Origin: Cryptomeria japonica
Lineage: Eukaryota; Streptophyta; Pinopsida; Cupressales; Cupressaceae
Length of the DNA stretch: 64,000 nucleotides
Direction of reading: 5' to 3'
Assembly (NCBI RefSeq): GCF_030272615.1
Contig: NC_081413.1
Span: 182,912,951-182,976,950 of the forward strand
Made by a program: the position numbers and the translations under genes. A model generated the notes under the pieces. It was not told the origin of the DNA, did not search any database, and saw only the letters and a list, made by a program, of their open reading frames with translations. How positions within the stretch are numbered: the stretch's first letter is position 1; each line of letters opens with the position of its first letter. Positions 1-9,545 of the stretch are shown here, piece after piece.

Positions 1-406
1 TAGGAGGTTGTGTATAACCTAAGGTTTCGGCACAACTCTTCATAGGCATCACATTTGAATCCACAATGTGTGCAATACCATGCAAAATATCAATTCCATT
101 CTTATCACATTGAAGCATATGTTTTAGACCCTCAATTAAAGGAAGAGCTTGACTATCAGGGTATTCATGAGACATCCATTGTCGAAAATCGTCAAATTGG
201 TTATCCAATTTCGAAAGTTGTTCTTCAAAAACCTCATGGAGAGCTTCTTCATCATTAGGAGGATTAGAGGAATTACCCATGTCCTCGTTAAAAAGGCTAT
301 TCAAATTAGGTTCCATCTCCTCAGTAATTAAACCTCGGAAAGACTTAATTCTACGGCTTCGTCTAACGGGAATAGTGTAAGTAGGGCTTATTGTTGTAAA
401 ACTCAT
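1..406 (-). CDS. Start of a retrotransposon ORF (probable gag), open at left edge
   Basis: Reading the minus strand from an ATG at 406-404, 135 codons run to the left edge without a stop, so this is the 5' end of a longer ORF. The product starts MSFTTISPTYTIPVRRSRR, a basic stretch, and continues into an acidic segment rich in Asn, Pro and Glu (NSSNPPNDEEALHEVFEEQL) and a mixed helical part. No zinc knuckle or catalytic motif falls in the visible part. It lies downstream, on the same strand, of the E1 LTR and leader, which is where a gag or first polyprotein ORF would sit. The intact frame over 400 bases contrasts with the stop-ridden ORFs elsewhere here. I do not recognise the family from sequence alone; the gag call rests on position. 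Confidence 0.55.
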   Translation of the reverse strand, partial: MSFTTISPTYTIPVRRSRRIKSFRGLITEEMEPNLNSLFNEDMGNSSNPPNDEEALHEVFEEQLSKLDNQFDDFRQWMSHEYPDSQALPLIEGLKHMLQCDKNGIDILHGIAHIVDSNVMPMKSCAETLGYTQPP

Positions 407-532
407 GCACTAGAGAAGGAGAGAAAATTTTGAATTTAGAGGTAGCAATTTTCAGTAAGATCAACCAATTTTCTGGATTTAAGCTGTTAAATGCAATCAC
501 AACAGTCTCCCAAAATTTCGAAAAAAATGTCC

Positions 533-565
533 GGGACCGTGGCGCCCGGAGTGCAACACGGTCCC
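533..565. repeat. GC-rich hairpin 1 of E1 leader
   Basis: Arms gggaccgtg (533-541) and cacggtccc (557-565) are perfect complements around a 15-base loop beginning gcgcccgg. The GC content stands out from the AT-rich leader. Confidence 0.7.
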
Positions 566-1154
566 TGCAACTTTTTCCGAAATTTGCAGGGATGAAAGGT
601 ATGATGATTTTAGAGCTAATCTGAAAAAATTGAGTGATTTTACGATCTATAGATAGGCCAAATTAAAGTTGTAATCTCAAAATTGAACCCTATCAATATT
701 GTCGAAAAATGCAAAATTTGAATTTTGAAAAAGAGAGGGAAACTGAAATTTTGAATTTTATGATTTTAGAGGGAATGTCAAAAGCAATGCAAATTTTGAA
801 ATTCAAAAATTGACTCAATTTCACACAAAATTCAATTTTGAAAGCGGAAATCGAAGTTGTTGTAATTAAGCACTTAATTTCAAAAGTCACAAAATGCAAG
901 AATTTGAATAAAGTACTGAAATTTCGAATGATTGCAAACACAATTTTCAGATTTATGATAATAAAAACGCAATTTTGACACAAAATTTTAATTTCAATGA
1001 CTTTTGAATGATTAGAAGCCTTAGACCAAGCAATCGCAAAACCAACTTTGACTGTAATTTTGAAAGTGTTATAATTGATAAAATCAGCCAAAATTCTGGA
1101 TTTTAGTAGGAAAATACAGCAAGATCTCGCTCCCGAAATTTTGGAAAAAATGTC

Positions 1155-1190
1155 GGGGACGATGGCGCTCGGAGTACAACACGGTCCTCG
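1155..1190. repeat. GC-rich hairpin 2 of E1 leader
   Basis: The second copy has the arms ggggacgatgg and acacggtcctc, with mismatches at the stem base, and the same gcgctcggagt loop type. It has decayed relative to the copy at 533-565. Confidence 0.6.
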
Positions 1191-1594
1191 CAACTTTTTT
1201 CCAAATTTTCAGGGATGAAAGATATTGTGATTTTATTGCAGAATCCAAAGTTACAGCTGATTTGGAGATGTTTTGATTGGTCAAATTGTCAGACAAAGGT
1301 TGAATTAAGAGGGTTTCAAAAATTAGGGTTTTGATATTTAACCACTTAATCTTCAGAATTAAAGCACAAATATGAATTGAAAATTTGTAATAGAAAGGCA
1401 GATCTGAAACAGGCATTAACATTTAGACATTTCGCAAGTTCAATTACCAAAAAGAAAATTTAGGGTTTTTATGCAATCACCTCTAAAATTTTGCAAAAGA
1501 TCAAACATGGAAATGTAATCAAATTTTTTTTTTTAGATCTAAGCATGAAAAATCAGAAAGGATGTTCACGTCAGGTTCACCAAAATGTAAAGCG

Positions 1595-1681
1595 GAAAAA
1601 TCACGATCGAACCCTAGTTGCTCTCCCCTCTTCCGACTCTGAGGAGAGAGAAGGGAGGTTCGCTAGGATTCGATGGTTTTT
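1595..1681. repeat. Imperfect 87-base inverted repeat
   Basis: The left arm at 1595-1616 (aaaaatcacgatcgaaccct then ag) pairs imperfectly with the right arm at 1663-1681 (ctaggattcgatggttttt). Inside, ctctcccctcttcc faces gaggagagagaaggg, which extends the stem. It could be a small foldback element or a structured part of the E1 leader. No target-site duplication was recognised. Confidence 0.5.
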
Positions 1682-1962
1682 CACTTAGGGGAGAGACTTT
1701 ACATTCAAAAGAGGGGTTGAAACTCATAAGATCCAATCCCACACAATGCAAGATTGGATGCTAAATGAATTTCAAGGGTTAGGAAAGCAAGGCTACCCTC
1801 TTTTGTAAAGAATGTTGTTAAGGAAATTAAGCTAGGAATGCATAGAAAGTCATAAAGATTCGCTTATAAACTGAGTTCGGGTTATAGGATGAAGCTGCGG
1901 ACCTGGAATTAACAGTAAAATGTCGATACGGCGCTGTCCTGCAAATTTGAGCAAAAGTTGTC

Positions 1963-1990
1963 GGGACGATGGCGCCTAGCGCCACGGTCC
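1963..1990. repeat. GC-rich hairpin 3 of E1 leader
   Basis: Third copy: gggacgatggcgcc then tagcgccacggtcc. The inner arms ggcgc and gcgcc are perfect complements, and the outer gggac / ggtcc ends are kept in part. The loop is shorter than in the other copies. Confidence 0.6.
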
Positions 1991-2365
1991 TCCGAAAAAT
2001 CCACGAAACGAAGGGGGATCTGTTCGTCTCTGCACAAGGATTCCAGATCTTCAATTTCAGCCAGGTACCTGCAACCTACACACAGAAAAGCGAAGACGAT
2101 TGGGGGGTTAGGGATTGGGGGTTTGCCTTTAGGTCAAACCCCAGTTTTGGAATTAACCAAGAAATGAGCAAGTGTTGTAAATGTAAATGTATGTAAAACA
2201 AGTACTAATACCTTGTTCTAAGGATGTTTGTATCCTTATGTGCGAAGGTTTAGATGTTGTATGTTGTAGCATGTAGTATGTGATCTCCTCTTCAATGGTT
2301 GAATCCTTGTCTTGAATGCAACACTTAGCCTTGAATGGAGACTTGAAATGATCAATTGCTTGAAA

Positions 2366-2397
2366 GAATGCTTGAATGCTTGAATGCTTGAATGCTT
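2366..2397. repeat. Octamer tandem repeat (GAATGCTT)4
   Basis: Four perfect copies of gaatgctt lie back to back just downstream of the E1 TATA box in transcription order, so they fall in the transcribed R/U5 part of the LTR. Variants of the unit continue to the left. Confidence 0.85.
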
Positions 2398-2450
2398 GAG
2401 TATAGTTTCCATGCCTTTTTCCTCCATATCGAATGAAAGAGGAAAATGTC

Positions 2451-2459
2451 ATTTATATA
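2451..2459 (-). promoter_or_regulatory. Likely TATA box of E1 LTR
   Basis: The minus strand reads TATATAAAT, preceded by a GC-rich U3 and followed about 30 bases on by a pyrimidine-rich stretch suitable for initiation. Placement inside an LTR supports the call. Confidence 0.6.
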
Positions 2460-2582
2460 CTTGTCAATTAGGGCTGATAGACTGATTTTCCCGACCTTAG
2501 GCCGACCAGGGAAAGTTAATTTCCAAATTGCAAACAAAAAGACCCGAGCCCCTTAGGAGACCGGGCCCAAAATAGGACCCAG

Positions 2583-2640
2583 GGACCAGGGCGCTGGGTG
2601 CCCTGGTCCTGAGGGACCAGGGCGCTGGGCACTCTGGTCT
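2583..2640. repeat. Two tandem GC-rich hairpins in E1 U3
   Basis: The first has perfect 10-base arms, ggaccagggc (2583-2592) and gccctggtcc (2600-2609), around a 7-base loop. The second copy (2613-2640) keeps the left arm but has a mutated right arm (actctggtct). Both share the GGACC...GGTCC frame with an internal GCGC core, as in the leader hairpins. Confidence 0.75.
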
Positions 2641-2812
2641 CACCTCCCGGGACAGCAGGGTGCAAGGAGGTTCAGGCCAGGGTGCTTGAAAAATGCAGTT
2701 TTCAGTATCGTGAGCAAGTTTCAGGGTCTCCATTCAGGTTGCATGTTGCGTCGCCATCGTGAAGACCGAAATGCAGTCAAAATTGCAAGTGTCACAATTT
2801 TAGGACGCTACA

Positions 2813-3713
2813 ATAGGCAGGATATAATGTTCACCAACACTTGGAATGATATGGAAAACACCTGGTTATGTTGAAGACATCATTTGGAAACTCTCTCTTG
2901 CAGATTTGTTCATTCACATATTCATATTTGCATATTTGTTGTTAGCGGCAAATAGGTCTAGGTCATACACCGGCAAGCTTATCTATTCCAGATCAACACA
3001 ACACAATATGGAGATGTTTTATTATTGTTGTAAATGCATCAAGCTGACATGTTGAATCGATTATTGCATCAGATATTGTTTTATTTGTAAATTGATTTTA
3101 TTATAATATCCTTTACCGCCGACCTACTAAAATTGGTCTTAGGTTATGGTATAAATGTAGGATCTTATTTGTAAGATCAGATGTGGAATGTGAAAAAGAA
3201 TTGTGTGAAGGTATATGTGAGCATAAGCAGAGCTATACACACAGACATCATTTGAAGGTTGAAGGAGGGTTTTTGTAAAGACAAACAGAACTACACTAGT
3301 ACTGAATCCAACATAGAAAGATGCTAATTTGAGCAGTATATCCTTATTGGATTTAACCATCCAATTGTAGTCAGTGTGACTCCTATTTGTGTTTGAGCAG
3401 TGAGCCCTAGGAGCTTGGCCTTTCTGCATGTGCAGACCCCATTTGTATACACATACTATATGCAGTGGTATCATTTGATTGTGGGTAAGGTTTCCCACCG
3501 TGGTTTTTCCCCTTATAGGGTTTCCACGTACAAATATTGGTGTTAAGTGTTGTGGATGTTATTGTGTTTCTATTTCATGCATTAATCTTTACTGGTACTA
3601 TAATTAACTGATAAAACTGTCTAGCAGCATAAAAGTTTGGTTTACCGATATTAAGCATTAAAGTTGGTTAAATTGTTTTGGTTTGAATTTATTTGACAAC
3701 TAATTCACCCACA
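2813..3713 (+). mobile_element. 5' LTR of E2, both ends incomplete
   Basis: Base 2817 onward aligns with 8251 onward in the 3' LTR, so the first 135 bases are missing. At the right end the pyrimidine-rich terminus ending ggacctaac is deleted: gattcaccc is followed directly by aca and the primer site. Inside is the conserved R/U5 segment (cccaccgtggtttttcccct, then gggtttccacgt) near 3489-3545. Confidence 0.85.
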
Positions 3714-3715
3714 AT

Positions 3716-3727
3716 TGGTATCAGAGC
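3716..3727 (+). promoter_or_regulatory. Primer binding site of E2 (tRNA-Met)
   Basis: TGGTATCAGAGC is the standard plant copia primer site complementary to the 3' end of initiator tRNA-Met. It follows the LTR end directly. Confidence 0.95.
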
Positions 3728-3769
3728 CTATTCCCATTTTGCAGAAGTTTAACAGCTTTAGGAGATCCA

Positions 3770-4771
3770 ATGCCTACTAACTATTTTAGGAAGGATAGTC
3801 TCAAACTTGATGGAACCAACTATGGCATATGGAAGATCAAAATGGAGACACATTTGAATTGCATTGGAAAGGACATCTGGGAGGTGACAAAGAATGGCTA
3901 TATTTCTCCTACTCCCGATCATCTTAATCCACCTACCTTAGGAAAAGATGAGGAAAATGATTGCAAAGCTAGAGAAACACTTTTGAGCGCATTATTAGAT
4001 CAGAAAATCATGGGATTATCAGATAGATCAACTACTAAAGCTATTTGGGATCATTTGGAAACACTCAATGAAGGAGATTCCACAATCAAAATTGCAAAAC
4101 TTGAAAGCTTCCGGGTTAGGTATGAAAATCTGAAAATGGAAGAAGATGAAAGGATTTCTGCTTTTATGGAAAGAGTTAATGAAATTGTTTTGGGTATTAA
4201 ATGTTGTGGAGGAACCTTAAGTGAAGATGAAATTGTTTCAAAATTTTTAAGAGGATTGCCACCAACATATAAAATGAAGGTTACTGCTATAAAAGAGTTA
4301 AGAACAATGCCTAATACATCAGTAACTAGGGATACATTGACTGGAAAACTTTCAGCTTTTGAAATTCAGGAAAATGGTCCTATTGCTACTATAAAAATAG
4401 ATTTAGCTTTTAAGGCATCAACACTAACTGCACCATCATTTGACAAATCCGATTAGAAAGCCTTTTATGCAAGAGAACTTGAAGAAAGCAGGAGAGAAAA
4501 TGAAGAACTTGAAGAACTTGAAGCACTATTTGCAATAAAAATGCCTAAAGGTCCAGTTGGAAGTAAGTATGAAGGTAAAGCCCCCTTTAAATGCTTTAAC
4601 TATAACAAGATTGGTCATATGGCTTCTAGATGCCCTGATAGACATGCTAGACTAAGATAAGAAGCTAGGAGAACATACAAGCCTAACCCTGAATATCAGA
4701 GATACAAATTTAAGAAGAATAAAGATAAATCTTGTTATCTTACTGATGAAGATCCGACAGACAATGGATGA
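3770..4771 (+). pseudogene. gag of E2 (UBN2 type, broken zinc knuckle)
   Basis: Gag forms the particle and binds element RNA. The frame opens MPTNYFRKDSLKLDGTNYGI, the usual gag start of these elements, with a UBN2-type helical domain over about 200 codons (ATTKAIWDHLETL region), then a charged linker and a zinc-knuckle region near 4590-4640. In-frame stops lie at 4454-4456 (TAG), about 4658 (TAA) and 4769-4771 (TGA). At the same places E9 reads Trp, Glu and Trp. The knuckle reads CFNYNKIGHMASRC: the second Cys has become Tyr, so zinc binding would be lost. Gag and the following protease share a frame, as expected for one polyprotein. Confidence 0.9.
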
Positions 4772-5125
4772 GTTTTGGTTGCTATAATAGAAGATCAACC
4801 GACACCTACTATTCCACTAGTAGAGCAGGCCCTGATAGCTAAAGTTGAAGTTAAGGATGAATGGATCATTGATTCAGGATGCTCACATCATATGACTGGT
4901 GATAAAAGAAAATTCTTGACTTTTCAAGAATACAATGGAGGTCTAGTAAGATTTGGAGATGACAAAGCTTGTTTAATCAAAGCTAAAGGTACAATATCTC
5001 TTGATGGTAACCATAACACTTACAATGTTTACTATGTAGAAGGTTTAAAACATAATCTTTTGAGTGTTGGTCAATTAGTTGAGAAAGGATTTCAGTTACA
5101 ATTCAAGAATGGTAAATCAAACTAG
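4772..5125 (+). pseudogene. Aspartic protease region of E2
   Basis: The retroviral-type protease that cleaves the polyprotein is recognised by DEWIIDSGCSHHMTGD, with the catalytic Asp-Ser-Gly intact (4871-4879), followed by the copia sequence ending KHNLLSVGQLVEKGF. The frame then hits a stop because about 44 bases present in E9 are deleted near 5111-5120. The deletion sits between short near-identical words (ggaaa / ggtaa in E9), which suggests a slippage-type deletion. It shifts the integrase into another frame. Confidence 0.88.
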
Positions 5126-6134
5126 AGGTAATATCTTTCATTTGAATAACAGTGAAAAGACATGCTTGATTGCACATATTGATGAAAGTTGGCCATGGCA
5201 TAAGAGACTCTATCATGTAAATTTTGATTGCATGGTAAAAATCAGTACTACTAAGGCAGTTAGAGATTTACCTAAGATTGTTAATTCTCACAATCTGGTA
5301 CGTAAGGAATGTCAATTTAGAAAACAGGTTAGAGCTACTTTTAAAAGTATTCCAGAAAAATCCAATAATGATCTTGACTTAATTCACACTAATTTATGTG
5401 GTCCAACTAGAACTAAACGTTTACAAGGTGATAGATATTTCATGCCAATCATTGATGACTACTCTAGAAAGTGTTGGGTTACTTTTCTCAGAGAAAAATC
5501 AGAAGCACTTGGGAAGTTCAAACTATTCAAAGCAATGGTAGAGAATGAAATAGGTAAGAAAATCAAATGTCTGAGATCAGATCAAGGAGGAGAATTTACA
5601 TCTAAGGAATTTAATGCATTCTATGAAGTGAATGGAATTAGAAGACAGTTATCAGCACCCTGGACACCACAACAGAATAGAGTTGTTGAAAGGAAAAACC
5701 TAACTATCTTGGATCCAGCTAGAAGTATGTTATCTGAAGTAAATCTACCACATGTATATTGGAGAGAGGCAATAAGCACAGTGGTCTACACATTCAACAA
5801 AGTTCACATCAAAGGAGAAACCGGTAAGACCCCTCATGAACTACGGTTTGGTATTACTCCTACTCTTAAATATTTCAGAATATTTGGAAGTAAATGCTAT
5901 ATTAGAAGAGATGAGTATATTGGCAAATTTGATCCTAGAAGTGATGAAGGAATATTTATTGGTTATTCATCTAAGAGAAAGGCATATAGGTTTTCTAACA
6001 AAAGATTGCAAAAAATTGTTGAGAGTACAAATGTAAAAATTGATGAACAATTTAGAGGAACTTCAAGGTATATAGACTCTGAAGCGACAACAGAGATTCT
6101 GAAAAATAAATCTACATTGAACCCATCGGTATAG
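5112..6134 (+). pseudogene. Integrase of E2, catalytic Asp lost
   Basis: Integrase inserts the cDNA into the genome. The pre-integrase zinc region is visible (WHKRLYHVNFDC ... VRKECQFRK), with one zinc-ligand Cys changed to Arg (E9 has VCKEC). The rve core follows. The first acidic residue, normally Asp in TDLCGP, is Asn here (TNLCGP, codon 5391-5393), the second is in LRSDQGGEF, and the Glu is in QQNRVVERKN, where the usual Gly before VVE is Arg. The C-terminal part includes the copia block IFGSKCYIRR and ends at a stop at 6134. Even with the frame restored, the enzyme would lack its first catalytic Asp. Confidence 0.9.
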
Positions 6135-6787
6135 AATGAAGATCTAGTTACACCAATATCATCTGAAAATTCCACTATAACTGAGGAACAACAACAAACA
6201 AAGACATCTCGATATGTAAGACTGAATCACTCTGAAGATCAGATAATTGGAAACAAGTATAAAGGAGTTATGACAAGAGGAAGACTAGCAAATGAAGAGG
6301 TGTGTCTTATTTCTCAAATTGAACCATCATCAATAAATGAGGCATGTGAAGATAAACACTGGATTAAAGCTATGGAAGAGGAACTAGAACAAATTGAGAA
6401 AAATAACACATGGATATTAGTTCCCCAGCCTAAAGACAAAAATGTGATTGGAACAAAATGGGTATTCAGAAACAAACTCAATGAAGATTATTCTTGGCTT
6501 TTGTAGCACACAAGAACTACAAAGTATATCAAATGGATATTAAATGTGCATTTCTAAATGGAGATCTTGAAGAAGAAGTTTACATTGAACAACTTGATGG
6601 ATTTTCTTTGACAAATAACAAAGATATGGTTTGCAGGTTAAGGAAAGTTTTGTATGGATTGAAGCAAGCTCCAAGAGCTTGGTATGAAAGATTGGATAAG
6701 TATCTTTTGAAGATTGGTTTTTCTAAAGGTAATGCTGACAACAACTTATACTATAAAGTGACTAATGATGACATCTTCGTTATATAA
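6135..6787 (+). pseudogene. Reverse transcriptase, N-terminal half, E2
   Basis: The linker to RT carries the copia block MTRGRLANEEVCLISQIEP, and RT begins at HWIKAMEEELEQIEKNNTW. After KWVFRNKLNED the frame breaks near 6490: roughly 35 codons of the palm that normally precede FVAHKNYKVYQMDIK are missing, so the ORF moves to another frame. The second part holds MDIKCAFLNGDLEEEVYIEQ and KVLYGLKQAPRAWYERLDKY, both standard copia RT motifs. A TAA at 6785-6787 falls three codons before the VDD box. Confidence 0.88.
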
Positions 6788-7711
6788 GTTTTTGTTGATG
6801 ACATAATCTTTGGAGGAGAAGATGGATTGTGTAAGGACTTTTCTATTGAAATGCAGCAATAATTTGAAATGTCTATGATTGGAGAAATACAATTCTTTTT
6901 AGGATTGCAAATTTCACAGACTAATAAAGGTATATTCTTGAGTCAATCCAGGTACCTGAAGGAGTTGCTAAAGAAATTTGGGATGGAAATTTCTAAACCG
7001 GTAAGCACAGCTATGACTACAAATGACAAATTATCACTAAGGCATGAATCTACACCTATTAATCCGACTAGGTACAAATATATGATAGGAGGCCTACTGT
7101 ATTTGACACAAACAAGACCTGATATTATGAATGCAGTATGTATTGTTTCAAGATTTCAGAGTAATCCTAGAGAAAATCATGAATCAGTAGTAAAAAGGAT
7201 ATTCCGGTACTTACAAGGCACTACAAATCTTGGCTTATGGTATCCTAGAGATGAAAACTTTGAATTATGTCCATACACAGATGCAAATTGGGCAAGAGAT
7301 GTGGATGATAGAAAAAGAACCACCGACGGAGCATTTTTTCTTGGCAGCAGATTAATTTCTTGGTTGACTAAGAAACAAAGCTGTATGTCTTTATCAACAA
7401 CTAAATCAGAATATGTTGCAGCAACAACTAACTGTACACAGGTATTATGGCTTAAGCAAATGTTGGAGGACATAAAGGTAAAATTCAAGGAACCCATAAC
7501 TATCTATAGTGATAACACTACAATAATTGATATATCTAAGAATTCGGTATTACATTCTAAAACTAAACATGTTTCTATCAAACTAAATTTTCTAAAAGAG
7601 AATGTTGAAGCAAAAGAAGTAAAACTGGTTTATGTGAATACTAAAGAGCAGATTGCAGATATTTTCACTAAACCTCTGCCTAAGGAGACCTTTGAATATC
7701 TTAGAGACTAG
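6788..7711 (+). pseudogene. RT C-terminal half and RNase H of E2
   Basis: The RT active-site box reads VFVDDIIFGG, with Phe where YVDD is usual. A further stop (TAA, about 6860) precedes the long open part from 6869. Thumb and connection follow (FFLGLQISQTNKGIFLSQ). RNase H shows its acidic residues in YTDANWA, TTKSEYVAA and YSDNTTII plus the late His in HSKTKHVSI, so its catalytic set looks intact. The end KEQIADIFTKPLPKETFEY is the normal C-terminus of copia pol. The last 280 codons are open. Confidence 0.9.
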
Positions 7712-8115
7712 CTTGGGGACAAAACCCCACTGGTAGAGACTTAGACAGTTGATGTTTGTCATCAACCAACAAAATCAACATAGAAATCTTTTACTCCAGC
7801 TTTGATGAGGAAGCTACTTCTCAAGGGGACTAGTTGGTATACTGAATTGGTTGGTATTTTGTATTTAAATTTGATTTTGTATTGGCTTTGGCATTTGATA
7901 TCAAAGGGGGAGAGATATCTATGGAAAAACACTTTATCTTTTGGGGAGAGATTATTCATTTGGGGAGAGATTTTTATTACTCTTTGTATTTGTATTTTGA
8001 TTTCTGGTTATGAACTCCTTTTGGGAGATTGTTGGCTTTTGGTATTTGGCATTTTTGTTTTGGCACTTTGATGGTTTGTCCATCTTGTGTTGCCATTAAT
8101 GCCAAAGGGGGAGAT
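7712..8115 (+). promoter_or_regulatory. 3' non-coding spacer of E2 with polypurine tracts
   Basis: Purine tracts that can prime plus-strand DNA occur at 7901-7915 (tcaaagggggagaga), 7941-7950 and 7961-7970 (tggggagaga type) and, directly at the LTR, 8102-8114 (ccaaagggggaga). Multiple tracts upstream of the 3' LTR are a known trait of Sireviruses. The small ORF here (7802-8071) has no similarity that I recognise and is probably not coding. Confidence 0.75.
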
Positions 8116-9140
8116 TGTTGGTATTTTGGTATGGTTTTGTCATTGATGTCAACACCTACTATCACTTATCAACTCTAGCACTTTGAAGAATTGGAAGTGT
8201 TCACCAGCAAGCAAGTGACTTATGCACAGTCACCGGTATCTGGTACACCAGCAGGATATAATGTTCACTGGCACTTGGAATGATATGGAAAACACCTGGT
8301 TATGTTGAAGACATCATTTGGACACTCTATCTTGGAGATTTGTTCATTGGCATATTCGTATTTACATATTTGTTGTTACTGACAAATAGGTCCAGGTCAT
8401 ACACGATATGGAGATATTTTATTATTGTTGTAAATGCATGAAGCTAACATGTTGAATCGGTTATTGCATCGGATATAGTTTTATTTGTAAATTGATTTTA
8501 TTGTAATATCCTTTAGAGCCGACCTACTAAATTTGGTCTTAGGTTATGGTATAAATGTAAGATCTTATTTGTAAGATCGGATGTGGAATGTAAAAAAGAA
8601 TTGTGTGAAGGTATATGCAAGAATAAGCAGAGCTATACACACAGACATCATTTGAAGGTTGAAGGAGGGTTTTTGTGAGGACAATCAAAACTACACTGGT
8701 ACTGAATCCAACACAGAAAGATGCTAATTTGAGTAGTACATCCTTATTGGATTTAACCATCCAATTGTAGTTAGTGTGACTCCTATTTGTGTTTGAGAAG
8801 TGAGCTCTAGGAGCTTGGCCTTTCTACATGTGCAGACCCCATTTGTATACACATACTATTTGCAGTAGTGTCATCTGATTGTGGGTAAGGTTTCCCACCG
8901 TGGTTTTTCCCCTTACAGGGTTTCCACGTACAAATATTTGTGTTAAGTGTTGTGGATGTTATTGTGTTTCTATTTCATGCATTAATCTTTACCGGTACTA
9001 TAATTAACTGATAAAACTATCTACTGGCATAAAAAGTTTGGTTTACCAATATTAAGCATTAAAGTTGGTTATGTTGTTTTGGTTTAAATTTATTTGACAA
9101 CTGATTCACCCCCCCTCTCAGTTGTCCCCAGGACCTAACA
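8116..9140 (+). mobile_element. 3' LTR of E2, complete
   Basis: The LTR is 1025 bases, starts TGTTGGTATT directly after the polypurine tract and ends GGACCTAACA. The terminal TGTT/AACA inverted repeat is intact. R/U5 carries cccaccgtggtttttccc and gggtttccacgt at 8889-8945, and a C-run lies just before the end. It is the best reference for the trimmed 5' LTR and for both E9 LTRs. Confidence 0.92.
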
Positions 9141-9440
9141 GTTAGAGTAATAGGGTCTTTACTTGATTAATTAAACAACATTTGTTTAATTATTTAAGTT
9201 CCCTTTATATCTTTTTACACTTAAGCTAACTTTAGGTGCATAATAATTAATTCTTTTATTAATTATTATGTGCAAGCCTAGGTTTTCCCCTTTAGGGTTT
9301 CTTGACCTATTAGAGGTTAATTTTCTTTTCTTTGTATCATTATCATATTACACATTTTGTGAATATTGAGCTCTCATCTTTTTGAGCATATTTTCTATGT
9401 ATTTGTTTTTCTGTTGTTGCTTCCTTGCTTCTCCTTGTAA
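9141..9440. other. Unassigned AT-rich stretch between E2 and E3
   Basis: No ORF worth naming. There are AT-rich inverted words (attaattctttt / ttaattattatg) and 'ttttcccctttagggtttc', which resembles LTR R/U5 sequence, so this may be a plus-strand LTR remnant. The E3 pol similarity stops somewhere around 9441-9545. Confidence 0.35.
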
Positions 9441-9545
9441 CAGGTTTATTTCAACTTGCAGAGATCTTTTGGGCTCCTATGGTGTTGTATTTCTCAACTC
9501 TCACAACTTCATGTATTTCAAATAATAGACAATATTATTGTACCA

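Larger units (their letters stand above)
440..1270 (-). repeat. Degenerate direct repeat, two units about 620 bases apart
   Basis: The segment around 440-630 recurs around 1085-1240. Shared landmarks in order are an 'attttctggattt' / 'aattctggatttt' block, 'aaaaaatgtcSgggac', the GC-rich hairpin, 'caacttttt', 'ttgcagggatgaaag' / 'ttcagggatgaaag' and a following 'gtgatttta'-like block. A weaker third copy of the hairpin core lies at 1963-1990. This looks like an internal amplification of the leader. Confidence 0.65.
407..2159 (-). mobile_element. Long untranslated leader of gypsy-like element E1
   Basis: About 1.75 kb separates the E1 LTR from the first ATG. I see no credible coding sequence on either strand; the short ORFs are AT-rich and chance-like. 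The stretch holds degenerate direct repeats about 600 bases apart, each with a GC-rich hairpin, and one long imperfect palindrome. Long leaders of this kind are known from Tat/Ogre-type plant gypsy elements. The primer binding site could not be placed: the minus strand near 2130-2160 has a 'CCAAAACTGGGG' segment that may mark the LTR/leader border, but it matches no tRNA end that I can name. Confidence 0.55.
2160..2812 (-). mobile_element. 5' LTR of gypsy-like element E1
   Basis: The minus strand starts TGTAGCGTCC at 2812 and has a TATA box (TATATAAAT, 2459-2451) about 350 bases in, followed by a transcribed-looking AT-rich part. The U3 carries two tandem GC-rich hairpins (2583-2640). The right edge is set by TG and by the abrupt start of E2 LTR sequence at 2813-2817. 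The U5 end near 2160 is approximate, because no primer site was recognised. The matching 3' LTR must lie left of the window. Confidence 0.6.
2813..9140 (+). mobile_element. Ty1/copia element E2, Sirevirus-like
   Basis: This is a near-complete element: truncated 5' LTR, tRNA-Met primer site, gag, protease, integrase, RT and RNase H in copia order, several polypurine tracts, and a complete 3' LTR of 1025 bases bounded by TGTT...AACA. All ORFs are broken. The Met primer site, multiple AAAGGGGGAG tracts and zinc-knuckle gag match the Sirevirus group. The closest relative in the window is E9. No target-site duplication can be read, because the left end is cut at the E1 LTR edge. Confidence 0.9.

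Noticed and set aside
693-1422. Two overlapping minus-strand ORFs of 166 and 112 codons in the E1 leader
   Set aside because: Composition follows the AT-rich repeats, there are no motifs, and both cross the duplicated leader units.
2497-2733. Minus-strand ORF of 78 codons in the E1 LTR
   Set aside because: It spans the GC-rich hairpins in U3, upstream of the TATA box, and lacks any recognisable domain.
7712-8115. Possible env-like ORF after pol in E2
   Set aside because: The 89-codon ORF (7802-8071) is built around the polypurine tracts and has only a hydrophobic, low-complexity reading without signal or coat features.
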